A stretch of DNA of 64,000 nucleotides from Apodemus sylvaticus (GCF_947179515.1 NC_067481.1:41458547-41522546); one strand, 5' to 3'. Counted from the stretch's first letter, positions 20,915 through 32,194 are shown. Numbers and translations are program-made. Notes: generated by a model from the letters alone, not told the origin.

Positions 20915-21423
20915 GAGCTTAGAAAACACAGTCAAGAGCAGAAAGTGAAACCGCCCTGCTCCCAGGTTCCCCAGATACTCATTTCTGGGTACATTTACTG
21001 CCTTGGTTTGTCCTGTCTGGAATTCTTTTCTTCCCTTCTCACACAGCTGAGTTTATACTGACTGCACAGCTTCATGCCCTGCTTTCACTCACACTATTCA
21101 CGACTATTTTCCATGTTATTACACACACTTTGTAAACGCTGTGCTGAAGGCAGCTACGGAGCCAGGCTTGACGGCTGTACATTTAGATTCTCTGCAATTT
21201 CTCATGGCTCTATGGGGCGCCTCAGAAAGCAGATTCACGGGAGATGCTATCATGCTTAGCTCAGTTCCTCAGGCTGCAGCACCAGGAGACTCTCATATGC
21301 TGTACAGAGAGAGGGTCTCGTGGTCGGCTGGCCCGTGTTGGATACAGCCTCGAGGTCCCTGGGAAGAGGACCAAACATTTCCTGTACTCTCTCTACATTC
21401 TTCCTCACAGACATTGCACACTG
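20915..21423. other. No feature recognised
   Basis: Unique-looking sequence. Frames of 110-119 codons here owe their length to the GGT and TG arrays that follow. Confidence 0.45.
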
Positions 21424-21535
21424 CGGTGGTGGTGGTGGTGGTGGTGGTGGTGGTGGTATGTGTGTCTGTGTGATATGTGCATGTGTATGTACACATATGT
21501 GTGTACACATATGTGTGCATGTATGTGTGCAAACA
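21424..21535. repeat. (GGT)n followed by TG-rich repeat
   Basis: About 11 perfect GGT triplets (21424-21458), then TGTGTG/TATG-rich sequence to about 21535, which is the tail side of the antisense B4 that follows. Confidence 0.9.
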
Positions 21536-21805
21536 CTTGTAGAAACCAGAGGAGGATGTCTGGTGTCAGCTCTGTCAGGCTCTGTCTTATGTCCCTGAGA
21601 TAGGGTTTTTCACTGAACTCAAAGCTATGCTGGTGGCCAGCAGGTTTCAGGAATCTCTTGACTTGGCCCCAGCCATGCTGGGGTCACTGGAGTGTGTGTG
21701 GCCTGGTCTGGCATTTTCACATGGAAGCTGGGATGGATCCGAACTCAGGTTTTCATGTTTGTGCAGCACACACCATTTTTCCACTGATCCATCCTTCCAG
21801 CCGCT
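21536..21805 (-). mobile_element. B4 SINE (antisense)
   Basis: Plus-strand order: 'agaaaccagaggaggatgtc', 'gagatagggtttttcactga', 'atgctggtggccagcaggtt', 'gggatggatccgaactcagg' + 'ttttcatg' and 'cattttccactgatcc'. All three B4 domains are present. Confidence 0.8.
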
Positions 21806-22374
21806 CCTGTGCACTTCCTTACTTTCACCATTCTCTCACAGACCATGTGTTGTGTCCTGAGATCCTCACCATTCAAAGCTGTCATTCTAGCCAGGGCGCT
21901 CCATTGATCAATAGTGGGATTAATGGGTTCAACAAACAAAAGCCCCTGGCTTCAGGTAAAGCTGGATCTAAGTGCTTCGCCAGTGTAATCCTGGATTGTG
22001 GCAGTCTCTTAGCTCAGTGTCTGCTGATGACTCCATCCTGAGACCCACGTGCCGGTAAGATGGCTCTCGAACCTTGTTAGCCTGCCCACCACAAACTGTC
22101 AGATAAAAGCAAGAGGAAGGCCAGAGCTCACTCTGATTATATTACCTCAAGTTGCTCACTTACACCCGATGTATCCCCAGAGACAGGGCTTGCCATTAAG
22201 GTTAGGGGACGGGGCTTACTTCACTTGATCCAGTAACCACAGGTTAGGAGAGGCAGTCCCTGGGAAATCTGCATGCATGGGAAATGTATTACAAGAAAAG
22301 GGCGTGGCTAGTCTCATTGGAAGGAGGGATAACAAATTGTAGAGGCTTCTGTATCTCAGGGAAGAATTCTTTCT
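21806..22374. other. No feature recognised
   Basis: A 127-codon frame (21658-22041) starts within the preceding SINE and is not protein-like. The rest holds no repeat I can name. Confidence 0.45.
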
Positions 22375-22495
22375 TCTTCTGGAGGCAAAGTCTTGCTGTG
22401 TAGCCCAGGTTGACCTCCTCTTCTCATGACCTTTTTCCTTCAGCCTCTCAAGTTCTGGGATCTCAGACATGTACCAACTTCTGCACACAGCTCTT
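22375..22495 (-). mobile_element. Old B1 SINE (antisense)
   Basis: 'aaagtcttgctgtgtagccc' + 'aggttgacctc' and 'agcctctcaagttctgggat' + 'ctcagacatgta' are the antisense B1 body (tctctgtgtagccctggctg.. cctcccaagtgctgggattaaaggcgtg). More diverged than the B1 copies at 32343 and 54492. Confidence 0.7.
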
Positions 22496-22599
22496 GGGAG
22501 ACAAATCTCATTTCAGAAGTCTAGCCCTTGCTGTCCCAAACAAGCTCCATTGACAGACTTCCTCGGATAAGCTACCCTTTACCTGTACCCCTCTCCGGA

Positions 22600-22810
22600 C
22601 AGGGAGCCTACCACCATCCAGGCCAGCCCACATCACCCTGGTCAGCACACTCCACCTTCATCAGCCCATTCTACCTAGGCTAGCCCACTCGACCCTGTCA
22701 GCCTACTTCACCCAGGCTAGCTCACACCACCCTGGCCAGATGACTCTATCCAGGCTAGCCCACTCCACCCTGGCCAGACCATTCTACCCAGGCTAGCCCA
22801 CTTGAACTCT
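22600..22810. repeat. 38-bp minisatellite, about five degenerate units
   Basis: Repeating units alternate cccaggctagcccactc and caccctggccagaccattct. The two clearest full units end near 22745 and 22783. Earlier units are more mutated and one carries a roughly 19-bp extra half-unit. Confidence 0.9.
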
Positions 22811-24954
22811 GGGCAACTGCAACTATGACAATCAGTTCTCTGCAGAGTCCAAATCTCTTGATCTCTAATCGCACCCAGGCTCTGTCCTGTAGGACCTTCC
22901 ATGGAAGCCTCAGGTCAGAGTCTAAGGCCTAGCATGCTCTTCCCTGTATGAGGCAGTCCCAGGCTTCATGAGATATAACTTGGTTATCTCTCTCCTTCCT
23001 CTCAGTCGTTCCCCCGCCCCATCTACCCCTGTTGACCAGGATAAAACCAAGAACTGACCAAGAGACTGGGGGCTGACCCAAGCACATGAATTGACAGTTT
23101 TTTTCCAAAAAGGTTGTTGAAGGCTGGCTGAGCCTCCTCTCTAAAAGGCTGCCCTGGAGTGGAGAGATGGATTTCGATTAAGGATTTCTAAATCGTTCCC
23201 TCCCCTGGGGCTCATGTGAATTGCTCTTTTAAACAATTTCAGGCCCTGGAAACAAAATAACAAGTCTAGTCATGTGTTATGTAACAGGATATTTGTCACA
23301 CCTCCCTATTGGGAACCCTCCCCAGGAAGAGAGCTCTAAGCACCAGCCACAGGGACAATAGAGCCACTGTGGGGTCTGGCTGTTACCTCTGCCACTGCTG
23401 CCTGTCATTCAAAGCTGGCCCTATATCCTTACAGCATGACCTAGCAGGTTACAGCCTGGGTAGATCATGGAGAGCTGTGTCTGTCTCAGTGCCCCTACAG
23501 CATTATGTGTCACCTGTGTTTCTTTTCTGTAGCTTCAGGCAGCCATTATTCAAGATGATAGTCATCAACTTCTCTGGCTGGGTAAGCCTTCAGAAGACTC
23601 TCCTGTCACCTGTCTGATACCCACAAGCAAGGGACAGGTTCTTAAAAGCATCCTTAGATGACTCCATCAGAGTCAGAGGCAGGTGGCTGGTTGTGGGTTG
23701 AATGCAGACTGTTTGGTCAAGTGAGGGCAATGCTTGCTGCTATAACACACAGGCCAACGCAGGGCTTCAGAGCTAGAGAGGTTCATCGACTGCTTCTGTG
23801 CAGGTGCAGATACTGGTCAGGTTGCCAGGGGCCATCCCTATACCCCAGGCTACTGAATGTTCTGCTACCTCTAAGGGTTTTCTATGATGATGTTGGACAG
23901 ATGGTCTGTACTTCAGGTCAGCAGAGAAGAAGAGGGGCAGAGAGGAGAGCAGAGGGGAGCTCTTGTTTGTTTCTGTCCATCCTTTCATGGAACTAGGGCA
24001 GAACTTAGTGACAAGGCTGTGTGTGACTGCAGGAGGGCCTGGGGAATACAGTTTGGCCATTTACCCAGCACAAGGAGAGCAGAGAGCACTGAGTGCTACA
24101 CCATCCCAACCTGGATCTCCAGCCCAGGAAGTGCCACCATTCCCAAGGGGACCACAGGAAATAGAGTGCGCCTCTGTGGCAGGCATGGGGGAAGGAAGCC
24201 AGGCAGGGAAAGGAATCTCTGTGGGCAGTTTCTCTTGGACGCTACTCTGGGAGCCCAGGTGCTGGGGGCTTTGTCCTGACCCCACAAACCATCCACAGGA
24301 TATCAATGGGACTTGAGAATCTCCAGGGCAATGCACTTTCGTGTTTGCCTGTCACCAGCAAAGCCTGTGTATTGAAGCCCTCTCTATAGAATCAGCTGGA
24401 GAAACCCTGGCACATTAAGCAAATTGTCTGGGAGGTATGAAGGCTGGTAGGTCAAGAGAGGCTCTGACACACAAGGAAGCAAGCCCAGGATGGATTTCTG
24501 GTAATGTGGTGATTCCCACAAAGCATCTCTGACTTATTAGCAACACTTTATCTGCCACTCCACATCCCATTCAGCTCCAAAGGACCATCTCAGACTCAAG
24601 GACCCTCTCAGGCCCTCAGCCCATTCTGTTGGCTGCAATTAGAGCCTTGCAGCTTGCTCTCGATGAAGCGACACTTGCCGCTCTGCATCGATCTCTGTGG
24701 GAAATGGGCCTTCTTAAGATGGCTGCCTCTCATCCCTGACCCTGGTCCTCACAGCCCCCAAATGCCCTTGCTCTAGAGAACTGCCACTGTTTCCCAGCCG
24801 TAGATGTTCCTGGCAACCTTCTCCTTGACTCTGTGTCTAGGAGAGTTCCTCCTCCAGGGAGCCCTGGTCTCTAGAGAGGAACAGGAATTGTCTGTGTCCA
24901 GCCTTGCATTTTGCTTGCTCCTGGTAGTGACTAGGTTATCTCAGCAGAGTAGGA
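22811..24954. other. Longest repeat-poor stretch of the left half
   Basis: Over 2 kb with no transposon I can name. Two sub-blocks look less random: 23090-23310 (AT-rich words such as 'gatttcgattaaggatttct') and 24640-24725, which keeps several CpGs ('ctcgatgaagcgacacttgc', 'gcatcgatctct') in a CpG-poor setting. Frames of up to 131 codons at 23884-24316 overlap on both strands and show no domain. Confidence 0.4.
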
Positions 24955-24957
24955 TTA

Positions 24958-25211
24958 CCTTCCCTCCCTTCCTCCCTCCCTCCCTCTCTCCCTCCCTTGC
25001 ATTCTTCTTTTTTCTTTCCTTACACTATACCTTTCTCTCTTCTTCCTCCCTCCTTCCCTCCCTCTCTCCTTTCCTCCCTCCCTTCTTCCTTCCTTCCTTT
25101 CTTTCTTTCCTCCTTCCTTCTTCCCTCTCTCCCTCCTTCCCCCCCCCTCTCTCTCTCTCTCTCCTTCCTTCCTTCCTTCTTTCTTTCTTCCTTTCTCCCC
25201 CATCCTTTTTT
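24958..25211. repeat. Pyrimidine tract (CCCT/CTTT/CT)
   Basis: 25030-25201 is 172 consecutive pyrimidines. A shorter pyrimidine run (24958-24998) precedes it. Mixed CCTT, CCCT, CTTT and CT units. Confidence 0.95.
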
Positions 25212-25215
25212 GTCT

Positions 25216-25281
25216 GCAGGTGTGAGGGACAAAGGTCACCTTTGGATGTCATTCATTCCTTAAGAGCCATCCACTTAATTT

Positions 25282-25312
<31 letters not shown>

Positions 25313-25545
25313 CTTACTTACTTACTTACTTATTGTGACAGGTCTCTCACAGTGTGGAACTTGCTGGTTAGGTGAGGTGATTAACCAGTAAGCCCTAGGG
25401 ATCCATCTGTCTCCACCTCCTCAGTGACGGGATTATAAGCAATGTGCCACAACAACTGACATCTTACATGGGTTCTGGGGATCAAACTCGGGTCCTCGTG
25501 TTTGCACAGTAAGTATGTTACTACAGATCTCTTTCCCCAGCACCA
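25216..25545 (-). mobile_element. B4 SINE (antisense) with internal (TTTA)n expansion
   Basis: Plus-strand order: 'ctgcaggtgtgagggacaaa' + 'ggtcacctttgg', 'cctaagagccatccacttaa'-type block, (TTTA)n(CTTA)n at 25278-25334, 'tgtgacaggtctctcacagt', 'cagtaagccctagggatcc', 'gggttctggggatcaaactc' and 'gtaagtatgttactac'. The array sits where the consensus has a poly-T (ccttgtttttt). Confidence 0.85.
25278..25334. repeat. (TTTA)n(CTTA)n tetranucleotide array
   Basis: About nine TTTA units change to about five CTTA units, inside the antisense B4. Confidence 0.95.
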
Positions 25546-26509
25546 ACAGTATGCTTTTTAAAGTGCACAACTTCATTCCGCTGGGTTGGCAGGCACTCTA
25601 CTATGCCAAGCCCCTTCTACTACTACTTCTATTACTACTTTTGATAATACCATCATGACTTCTATCTCCATTTCCTGTGAAAGCTTCCAGGTAGCCCCCC
25701 TTCCCATGTACCTTTTAAAACCAAACAATTTGTTGAATTATAACAACACTCCTGCCACCCCACCCCCAGCTTTCAGACATCAACCCTGCAGCATGTGGCT
25801 TTTTGCCCTCAGGACTTCTCAGCCTGGACACTGGGCTCACCACTTTGTGGTGCACATCGGTTGAATCCAGGATCCTGTGACCCTGAATTCCATTTGCTCT
25901 ACTCCATTTATGAGCAACTCATTATATCCAGCAATTTCAGGGAGGCGGAAACAGATTCCACATCTCCTCGTGCTACGGCTGGATCAGATCCAAGCATCCT
26001 TTTAAGAAGGGACATTCCACGGAGAATCCTTTCCTATGTGAGCTGGCCTTTAGAATAATGATATTCACTCAGGTTACAAGTGTCTTGACCAAGAGGAGAT
26101 GGCTCAGAAGGACCTCAGTGGAAGAGCATGTTCTGGATGTGTGGGAGGGATGGGGCGAGCGTGGGCGAGAATGACAGACATAGATTTGATGAATGGGATC
26201 CAGGGCAGTGGCCACTGGGTCCTGGATCCGTGAAAGAAATATTCCAGATCCTTCAGGTCCTCTAGATCTGATGGGATGGTGAACACGGGCATACTAACAC
26301 ACTGTACATGCACATGCACACACACATGCATATACTCCTAATCTATGTGACTATTGCTTATGCTGCTTGCCCGCCTCCAATGTTGTCATCCTAGAGCATC
26401 CCTTTCCTTACAAGCTTGAGACCTGTTGTGCCATTCACTACATTCAATCACAATCTGTGTCTGCATGTGCATGCATGTCTGCGTCTGTGTCTGTGTGTTT
26501 GCCTGTCTC
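25546..26509. other. Mostly unrecognised; possible tRNA-SINE relic
   Basis: A TACTAC/TATTAC patch lies at 25615-25645. 'gaggagatggctcagaagg' (26094-26112) recalls a B2/B3 head, with a CA-rich end at 26300-26335, but the intervening body does not match, so no SINE is called. Confidence 0.35.
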
Positions 26510-26630
26510 TCTGGCTCTTCTCTTGACTGCAAGGATCTGGCATATAGGAAGCTGTTATTTCTCATGTTAATATCTTCATAGTCTCTGGCAGGTGATCAAT
26601 ACTCAATGAATGTTGAATGAGTGGCTAAAA
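26510..26630 (+). mobile_element. L2 LINE 3' terminus
   Basis: 'gactgcaaggatctggcata', then 'gtctctggcaggtgatcaat' + 'actcaatgaatgttgaatga', which is the L2 end 'tgcctggcacatagtaggtgctcaataaatgtttgttgaatga'. Confidence 0.65.
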
Positions 26631-26639
26631 TTAACAAGC

Positions 26640-27560
26640 GACTTAACGTAAAATCTTAATGAATGTTAAAAATTGAAGTGAGTTATTGCTCCTCCCAAGT
26701 CCCTTCCTTATCAATATCCAGGAAGGCCTCTGCTCTGCAGCTAATGATGACCATGAATATTTCATAGCAATGCCTGCAGAGCCACCACGCCCCCCATCAG
26801 CCATGCTTAATGGCCCGTGTTATTTCACCTCCTTAATATGTCTCACTCGCCCCACTTCTCCAGCCTCTGGGCTGCTGGCAAGTCCTGGTTATTATCGGTG
26901 TCATGCTGCTGCCCACATGCTTTTCTTTCTTTGAGAATAATATCAGAGTTTTCCTTTTTACCAAAGAAGGAATTACTGGGTCAGAGGTCCAGCAGCCCTC
27001 AGGTTGCCTGATTGCTGATGGAAATTGGTGCAGCCTCTCTGCAGAGCGAAGCTGAAGAATGAGTTTTCACTTGCTGTCCATCTTGAGTTTTATTGTATTT
27101 ATCTCCGGCGCTTTAATGGCCACATAACTGGACCTGAAAGTTGCTTGGATCTGAATTTTATTTCCTCACTGATGAGACCGCACCTCTCTCCACGCCATGA
27201 TTTACCAGCTCCATTTTCCTGTGTGATTTGGTCCCTCTCCTCTGACTACTTATCCAAGGAATCACATCTCGGTCCATCCATTATCAGTTTGGGGCAGTAA
27301 GCAGGTCTGGGAAGGAGACCACGTCAGACATAATGGATGCCACAGCTCTCCCTTTGATATTTATTTTTATTACATTGTGGTGCAAAAATGTTCATTCTGA
27401 TGTATTTGAAGCCATCCATCAGAGCCCTGATGGTATCTGTTTCTTCAATAGCTGGGAATTTATCTTCTCATCGGCAGCAGGGGTAAGAGTACCGGTTTCT
27501 TGTCTCCGGGTCTGTCACAGATTAACGTTCAGTTATAGCTGAACTTGACGGGCTTGCTGT
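26640..27560. promoter_or_regulatory. Candidate conserved noncoding cluster
   Basis: About 920 bp without any transposon or simple repeat. It is AT-rich for its neighbourhood and dense in homeodomain-type words (GCTTAATGGCC near 26806, CTTTAATGGCC near 27110, CTTAATATG). The lack of insertions over this length, in a window where repeats are otherwise frequent, suggests constraint. It could be an enhancer cluster of a distant developmental gene or contain exons. Conservation has not been tested. Confidence 0.35.
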
Positions 27561-29134
27561 CTGGATGTAAATGAAGACTCCCTAGCCTGTTTGCTCCCTA
27601 GCAATGTTTATTAAACACTCATCTTCTTTCCACCTATGTGAATGTGAATCTTTGCTGGCCTAACATTGGTTTTGCTCAGTTCAAATCCATCTCGAGCCTC
27701 TCTTGTCTTCACTTTTGCTGTTTTCAGATCCAGCACAGGATGGTTTCCATGACTGGCAGTTTCCATCTTAATCACTTGGAAGGGATCAGCAGCCGTGGCC
27801 ATTAAAAGACAAATCCTTTCACTGGGCTTTGCCAGAAAGAACTGGCTCGGGGATGTCAGATTCTATTAGAGAACTTCGGAGGATTTACATTGAGATTACC
27901 TCCACTCTATATATTGACTTTGGGACACAGCATATGTACTTGGGGATTACAATTAGACCAGAGCTAGGTGCCTCCCCAAAGAACACAGAGCTTCAGACAA
28001 AGGTAAGAACACTCTGTTTTCCTTTAACAGGGCATGAGGCTCAAAGGGCCACAGGGTCACAGACAGGACCTTCTGAATACAGTCATTTTCTTCAACCTTC
28101 CCCCACCCTTACCCCAAGCACACAGGTTAGAAGCCCAGTGGGGACTCTGTCACAGTGTGTGTTCCAGGGCAAAGGTGGCAGCAGGTGGGGGATGGTGAGC
28201 AGACGGTGGCAGGGAAGATTCACAGCCTCTCCATCCGCTGGAGCCTCGCTGGGATGATGGCCATCCCATTGGTGCCAACATCCGCCAGGACTCTGCTTGT
28301 GCTGTGTCTTTTGGTTGTCATCTCCTAGCAAAACCCCTCCTCCAACCACGCCACACGACCCAGTCACTAGGCGTGTGAGCACTCTTAGGTATGGGCATGG
28401 AGGCTGTGGATGCTGGAGGTGATGAGAGTCTCCAGGCTGACTGTGCTTGGTTTGCGCTGTGATTCCAGACTGGGAGAAATCTCTGCCCATCCTGTCTTTC
28501 CCTTCTGTACATTGGGCATCCCACCCAGGTGTGGCGGGTTCTTTCAGAGCCTGTGCACTCCGGGTCTTGTCGAAGGCTTGTCCACCTTTCTCTGCCCGTC
28601 AGCACTGAATTATCCTCCACAGTCCCCATCATCAAAATTCTCCTCCAGGGTGATGTGACCACTTTCTCCTCCCACACTGCTTGCCCACCTTTGCTGCCTC
28701 ATTCCTCTGGCTTCACACTCTCACCACCAGGGAAGATGATCCCGTCCCGACACAGAAGTTGTGCTCACCAGTGCAGCATGCGGCTTCCTGATATCAAACC
28801 CCAGCATTCTCTCCAGAATCCTTGCCTTCTCACCCCTACCCCCATTTTCTCTTCTTGCCTGCACATTTCTCTCTGACATGGGGACCTCGCTACCCTCCCC
28901 TTCTCTCTGATTATTTCTTTCCAGGCTCATTGTTTGACTCCTGTCTGTCTCCCAGAGTCACTGTTCCCAGTTTCTTCTCATGGCCTTGGTCTTCCCTACT
29001 TGACACTGTTCTTGGCCTGCCACCATCCTGATTGCGGTTTCCCCAGTTGTGTGGCCCTGGGATAATTTCCTACCATATCTTTAGGCCCACTACTCTCCCC
29101 TGGTGTGGATATTTCTTGTTTTTCTAATGTGCAC
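27561..29134. other. No feature recognised
   Basis: Frames of 115-142 codons (27829-28257 plus, 28490-28092 minus, 28529-28876 plus) overlap on both strands and resemble nothing known to me. 28660-29040 is C/T-rich and may hide a very old L2. Confidence 0.4.
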
Positions 29135-29300
29135 TCTAGAACCCAGATGTCTGTGTCAGATAGTGCCTTGTCACATGGTGGCTTTGTGACCTTGAATGAG
29201 CCTTGACTTTCTTCCCCTTGAGCATATATTATGGAGGCGTTCACGATAATATAATAATAGCGATGATGATAATACATGGGTAGCTGCCTACCTCTCCTTC
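29135..29300 (+). mobile_element. MIR SINE (sense)
   Basis: 'ggtggctttgtgaccttgaa' + 'tgagccttgactttcttccc' followed by 'ataatataataatagcgatg' fits the MIR core 'ctgtgtgaccttgggcaagt..tttcctcatctg..ataataatagtacc'. Confidence 0.6.
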
Positions 29301-29579
29301 ACGTGGCCTATAGGATGAGGCCTGCGCAGACCTAACTTGCTATCTCCTTCTGGCATCCTGAGCTTCCATCTTCCCATGAACATCTTCCTTTTGGTGGATA
29401 ATGATAACGCTGCTCCAGTCCCTGTTTTCCCAGGTTCCCTTTGCTCTGCCTGCTGTAGTCAGCCACTATCTACACATCTCCCTCCTCCACATATCTGTCT
29501 TCATTTTGTCCCGTCCCTGCTCCCACCCTGCTCCCACCCTCCTCCAGCATGGACTGATTCTTCATGCTGAGTCCCTTAC

Positions 29580-30055
29580 CAGTTCCTGCCACCGCCAAGC
29601 TTATGCCTAGTGGCCCAGCTCACAAGCTCCTGCATGGTCTCCTTTACCCACACCATTCTTCTGTGTGACACCCTGGGACATGTAGCCTTCCCTGTACTCA
29701 GTGATTTCTGCCATTTCACCCAATGCTCCCCCTGCCCAGAACAGTCTTTTCCTGTCCCTCCTTGTCATGTTGCCAACTCTTTTTCTTTAAACCTCATGTT
29801 AAAAGCAGCTATTTATAGTAGCTTCTCTGCACAGTCACTGTGTAACTCTGACCTTTGTGTTCCCTGGCAATCTATGCCCACCATTTTTAGGTCTCACACA
29901 TTTTCCTTATGGTGTATGATAATGTGTCTAGAACTTTCTACTCCCTGTAGAAGGAGCACGACTTTCTTGCCCATTCTCTCTGACACACAGTAGGTGCTTC
30001 ATAACTGCCAATTCCCTATGTCACATAGTAGGTACTTCATAAGGACTGCTGAAGA
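29580..30055 (+). mobile_element. L2 LINE 3' region, long copy
   Basis: Contains 'gccttccctgtactcagtga', 'cctgcccagaacagtctttt' + 'cctgtccc', 'ctttaaacctcatgttaaaa' and the terminal 'acacacagtaggtgcttcat', with a second similar block 'cacatagtaggtacttcata' at 30013-30042. These are L2 3' landmarks in order. The doubled terminal block could be a small duplication. Confidence 0.6.
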
Positions 30056-30194
30056 AATAGCTCATTTAAAATCTCTGTGTTGATGAGTATGGTCTCCTTA
30101 ACTCTGGAGCAAGACATCCAATAGCCCCTTTTTCTTGTTCACACTCTTTATCCTTGACATTGGGAAACTCAACAAATGTTATAGGAGTAACCAA

Positions 30195-30535
30195 CCACTC
30201 TTTGGTCTGTTTCACAAGATGAAACACATGCCTGGTACTGCAAATCTGACTAAGAACCCAGAGGCTAAGGAGCTTTGGACACTTGATGATTCCTGAGGAA
30301 GGGAGTCAATTTTATTTAGGGGTGTGGCTCTCCATAGGTCCATCGTATGCCAGTGGATGGCCCCATACCCAGGAGTATATGGTATGGATAGCAAAACTTA
30401 GAGATGATTAAATGATAAAAGGAAAGAGGACACGAAGTTGGGAGGGATAGGATGGTGGGGTGGACCTAGGAGGAGTTGGGGAGGGATTGGGCTGAATTCG
30501 CTGTATGAAATTCTTTAAAACAGAAGCTCAGAGTT
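30195..30535 (+). mobile_element. Rodent LINE-1 3' UTR (Lx-like)
   Basis: 'ggatggccccatacccagga' + 'gtatatgg' and later 'ggtggacctaggaggagttg' + 'gggaggga' leading to 'tgtatgaaattctttaaaa' are typical of rodent L1 3' UTRs. 5' truncated, no ORF2 sequence, short A-rich end. Confidence 0.7.
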
Positions 30536-30954
30536 GGGGCGATGGGTTAAACAGCAGACATAGCACTAGAAGCGGCAAACGGTGATCAGGTGCTCAGGAA
30601 TCCATGGCGTGGGATGAGACAGACTTAGAGATGAGAAGATACTTCCTGAAGGAATTGACTCCGAGCTGAGGACGAGCTGGTCATAGGGAAGAAAGAGAGA
30701 GACGATGCTTATGTAGAGATGCTCATGTTCTTCCGCTTGCCAAATAGTGGCTAAGCAGACCCAGCCCTCATGCCTGTCTGACTGATGGCTTCTACCCCAA
30801 ATCTGCTCACTTTCGCAGGAAGGCTGTGCAGCACACCCAGGATGTGAGACATCTCACAGCCCCTTCCCTATCTTCACTCCTCTGAAGAGAAGGGCAAGTG
30901 AACCCTCCGGGGCAAGTTCTGCAGAAAGGATACTCAAGTGTCAGGCACCTCATT
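30536..30954. other. No feature recognised
   Basis: Follows the L1 tail. No repeat or coding signal is visible. Confidence 0.45.
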
Positions 30955-31065
30955 GTTTCCCCAGACAAGACGCTGGACTCCAAGGAGCTGAGTCATGTGT
31001 TCAAGGTCTTGCAGAGCTAACTAGAGGCCAGCCAGATTCAACTCTGGCACCTCCTCCTCTCATCC
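30955..31065 (-). mobile_element. MIR SINE (antisense)
   Basis: 'gctgagtcatgtgttcaagg' + 'tcttgcagagctaac' then 'ccagccagattcaactctgg' corresponds to antisense MIR 'cttgcccaaggtcacacagctagtaa..gattcgaaccc'. Confidence 0.55.
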
Positions 31066-31394
31066 CAAGCCGGGGCCTTCTACACAGGAAGGCTGGCTTT
31101 CCCAATGGGCGTGTCATACAGAGTAATAACATCTGAACCTTGAACTTGACCATTTGACCTTCCGGGATAGATTTTTCTCATCAAAAACATCACCACTGGG
31201 GGTACAGAGACACTTAGTCAATAGGAAAAGACAAGAACATTGTGCTTTCCACATTCCAACACTGCAGTTCAATGAAGTAAGAGATAAATCACGGAAACAA
31301 CCAGGGGCTGTTCAGTCACGCGGAAGTTAGAAGTTTTCCCAAAGAAAGCCTCAGTAAGGGAGGGAATTCAGAAGGAAGTATTTAAAGAGCAAAG
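31066..31394. other. No feature recognised
   Basis: Could be further very old L1 sequence leading into the next element, but no block is diagnostic. Confidence 0.4.
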
Positions 31395-31625
31395 ATGTAA
31401 ACACAGCATATCATATAAATTTATGAGATGCTGCCATGCTGGTACTTAAAGGAAAAAGTATTGCTGGTGATGGCCTCTATTAGTGAGAAAGAAAGAAAAC
31501 GGGGAATTAAGTCTCTGCTTAAATAACCTCGAAGGCGCACAAATTATAAAACGAAAGGGAGGTGGGGAGAGTAATAAAACCCAAAGCAGAAATGAATAAA
31601 CAAGAGCATAAAACTGAATTTGAAG
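31395..31625 (+). mobile_element. Ancient LINE-1/HAL1 ORF2-region fragment
   Basis: 'acacagcatatcatataaat' + 'ttatgagatgctgccatgct' + 'ggtacttaaagg' matches the old L1 ORF2 block 'cacagcatatcaaaacttatgggatgcagcaaaagcagtgctt'. 'agtaataaaacccaaagcag' + 'aaatgaataaa' matches a later block about 150 bp on, in the right order. Frames are broken. Confidence 0.65.
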
Positions 31626-32194
31626 GGATGGACCAGTATGTCTCACGCTCAGCAGTGAATCAGGATTGCCTCGATCCTCATTTGACCCATCTGAGCCAGG
31701 CCTTCAGAGACCTGGACCCTGGGATCTGTATTTCTGGTAACTGCATGACTGCCACGCAACTCTCACCATCCCCAGGTATGTTGGGAGCCATTGCTTGCAC
31801 TGCTTCTCCCTAAGGAGACGAAAGGGGTCCTTGGCCAGCATTGCTTTCGGCAACCCATCTCCTGTCTTCCCTCTATGGGAGAAGGCAGTGGAATTCTGAT
31901 CTCTGGATGCAGGGTTGACATTCCGGATGCAAGTGACCTGAGAGTGGACACTTAGCCCTGGCTATACCTATAGATCCCTGTAGATATGGAACTCGGAGAG
32001 ATGCGCAGCCTCCCTCTGGAAGTCTGGTTGTTACCAGTGTAGCAGTGGGTGGGCTTCCTGAGGCTATACTACACAGACTATAGAGTGGAGGAAAAGTTGT
32101 GCTGTTTGTTTGTTTGTTTATTGTCAACAGCACAAGCTAGGGCCATTTGAGAAGAAAGAACCTTAACTGAGAAAATGCTTCTATGGATTGACTT
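31626..32194. other. Mostly unrecognised; possible MER5-like relic at the left
   Basis: 31630-31760 has a faint resemblance to MER5/Charlie MITEs ('tgaatcaggattgcctc', 'gggatctgtatttctggtaa') but no terminal repeats survive. The rest shows nothing apart from a short TTTG run at 32104-32122. Confidence 0.35.

Noticed and set aside
22600..22810. 38-bp repeats considered as a CRISPR array
   Set aside because: No unique spacers. A degenerate tandem repeat.
24804..25391. 195-codon open frame
   Set aside because: Most of it crosses a pyrimidine tract and an antisense B4 SINE. No domain or splice structure.
26094..26340. Possible B2/B3 SINE
   Set aside because: Only the 'gagatggctcag' head and a CA-rich end match. 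The body between them does not.
31630..31760. Possible MER5/Charlie element
   Set aside because: Faint block similarity without terminal inverted repeats. Left unannotated as an element.
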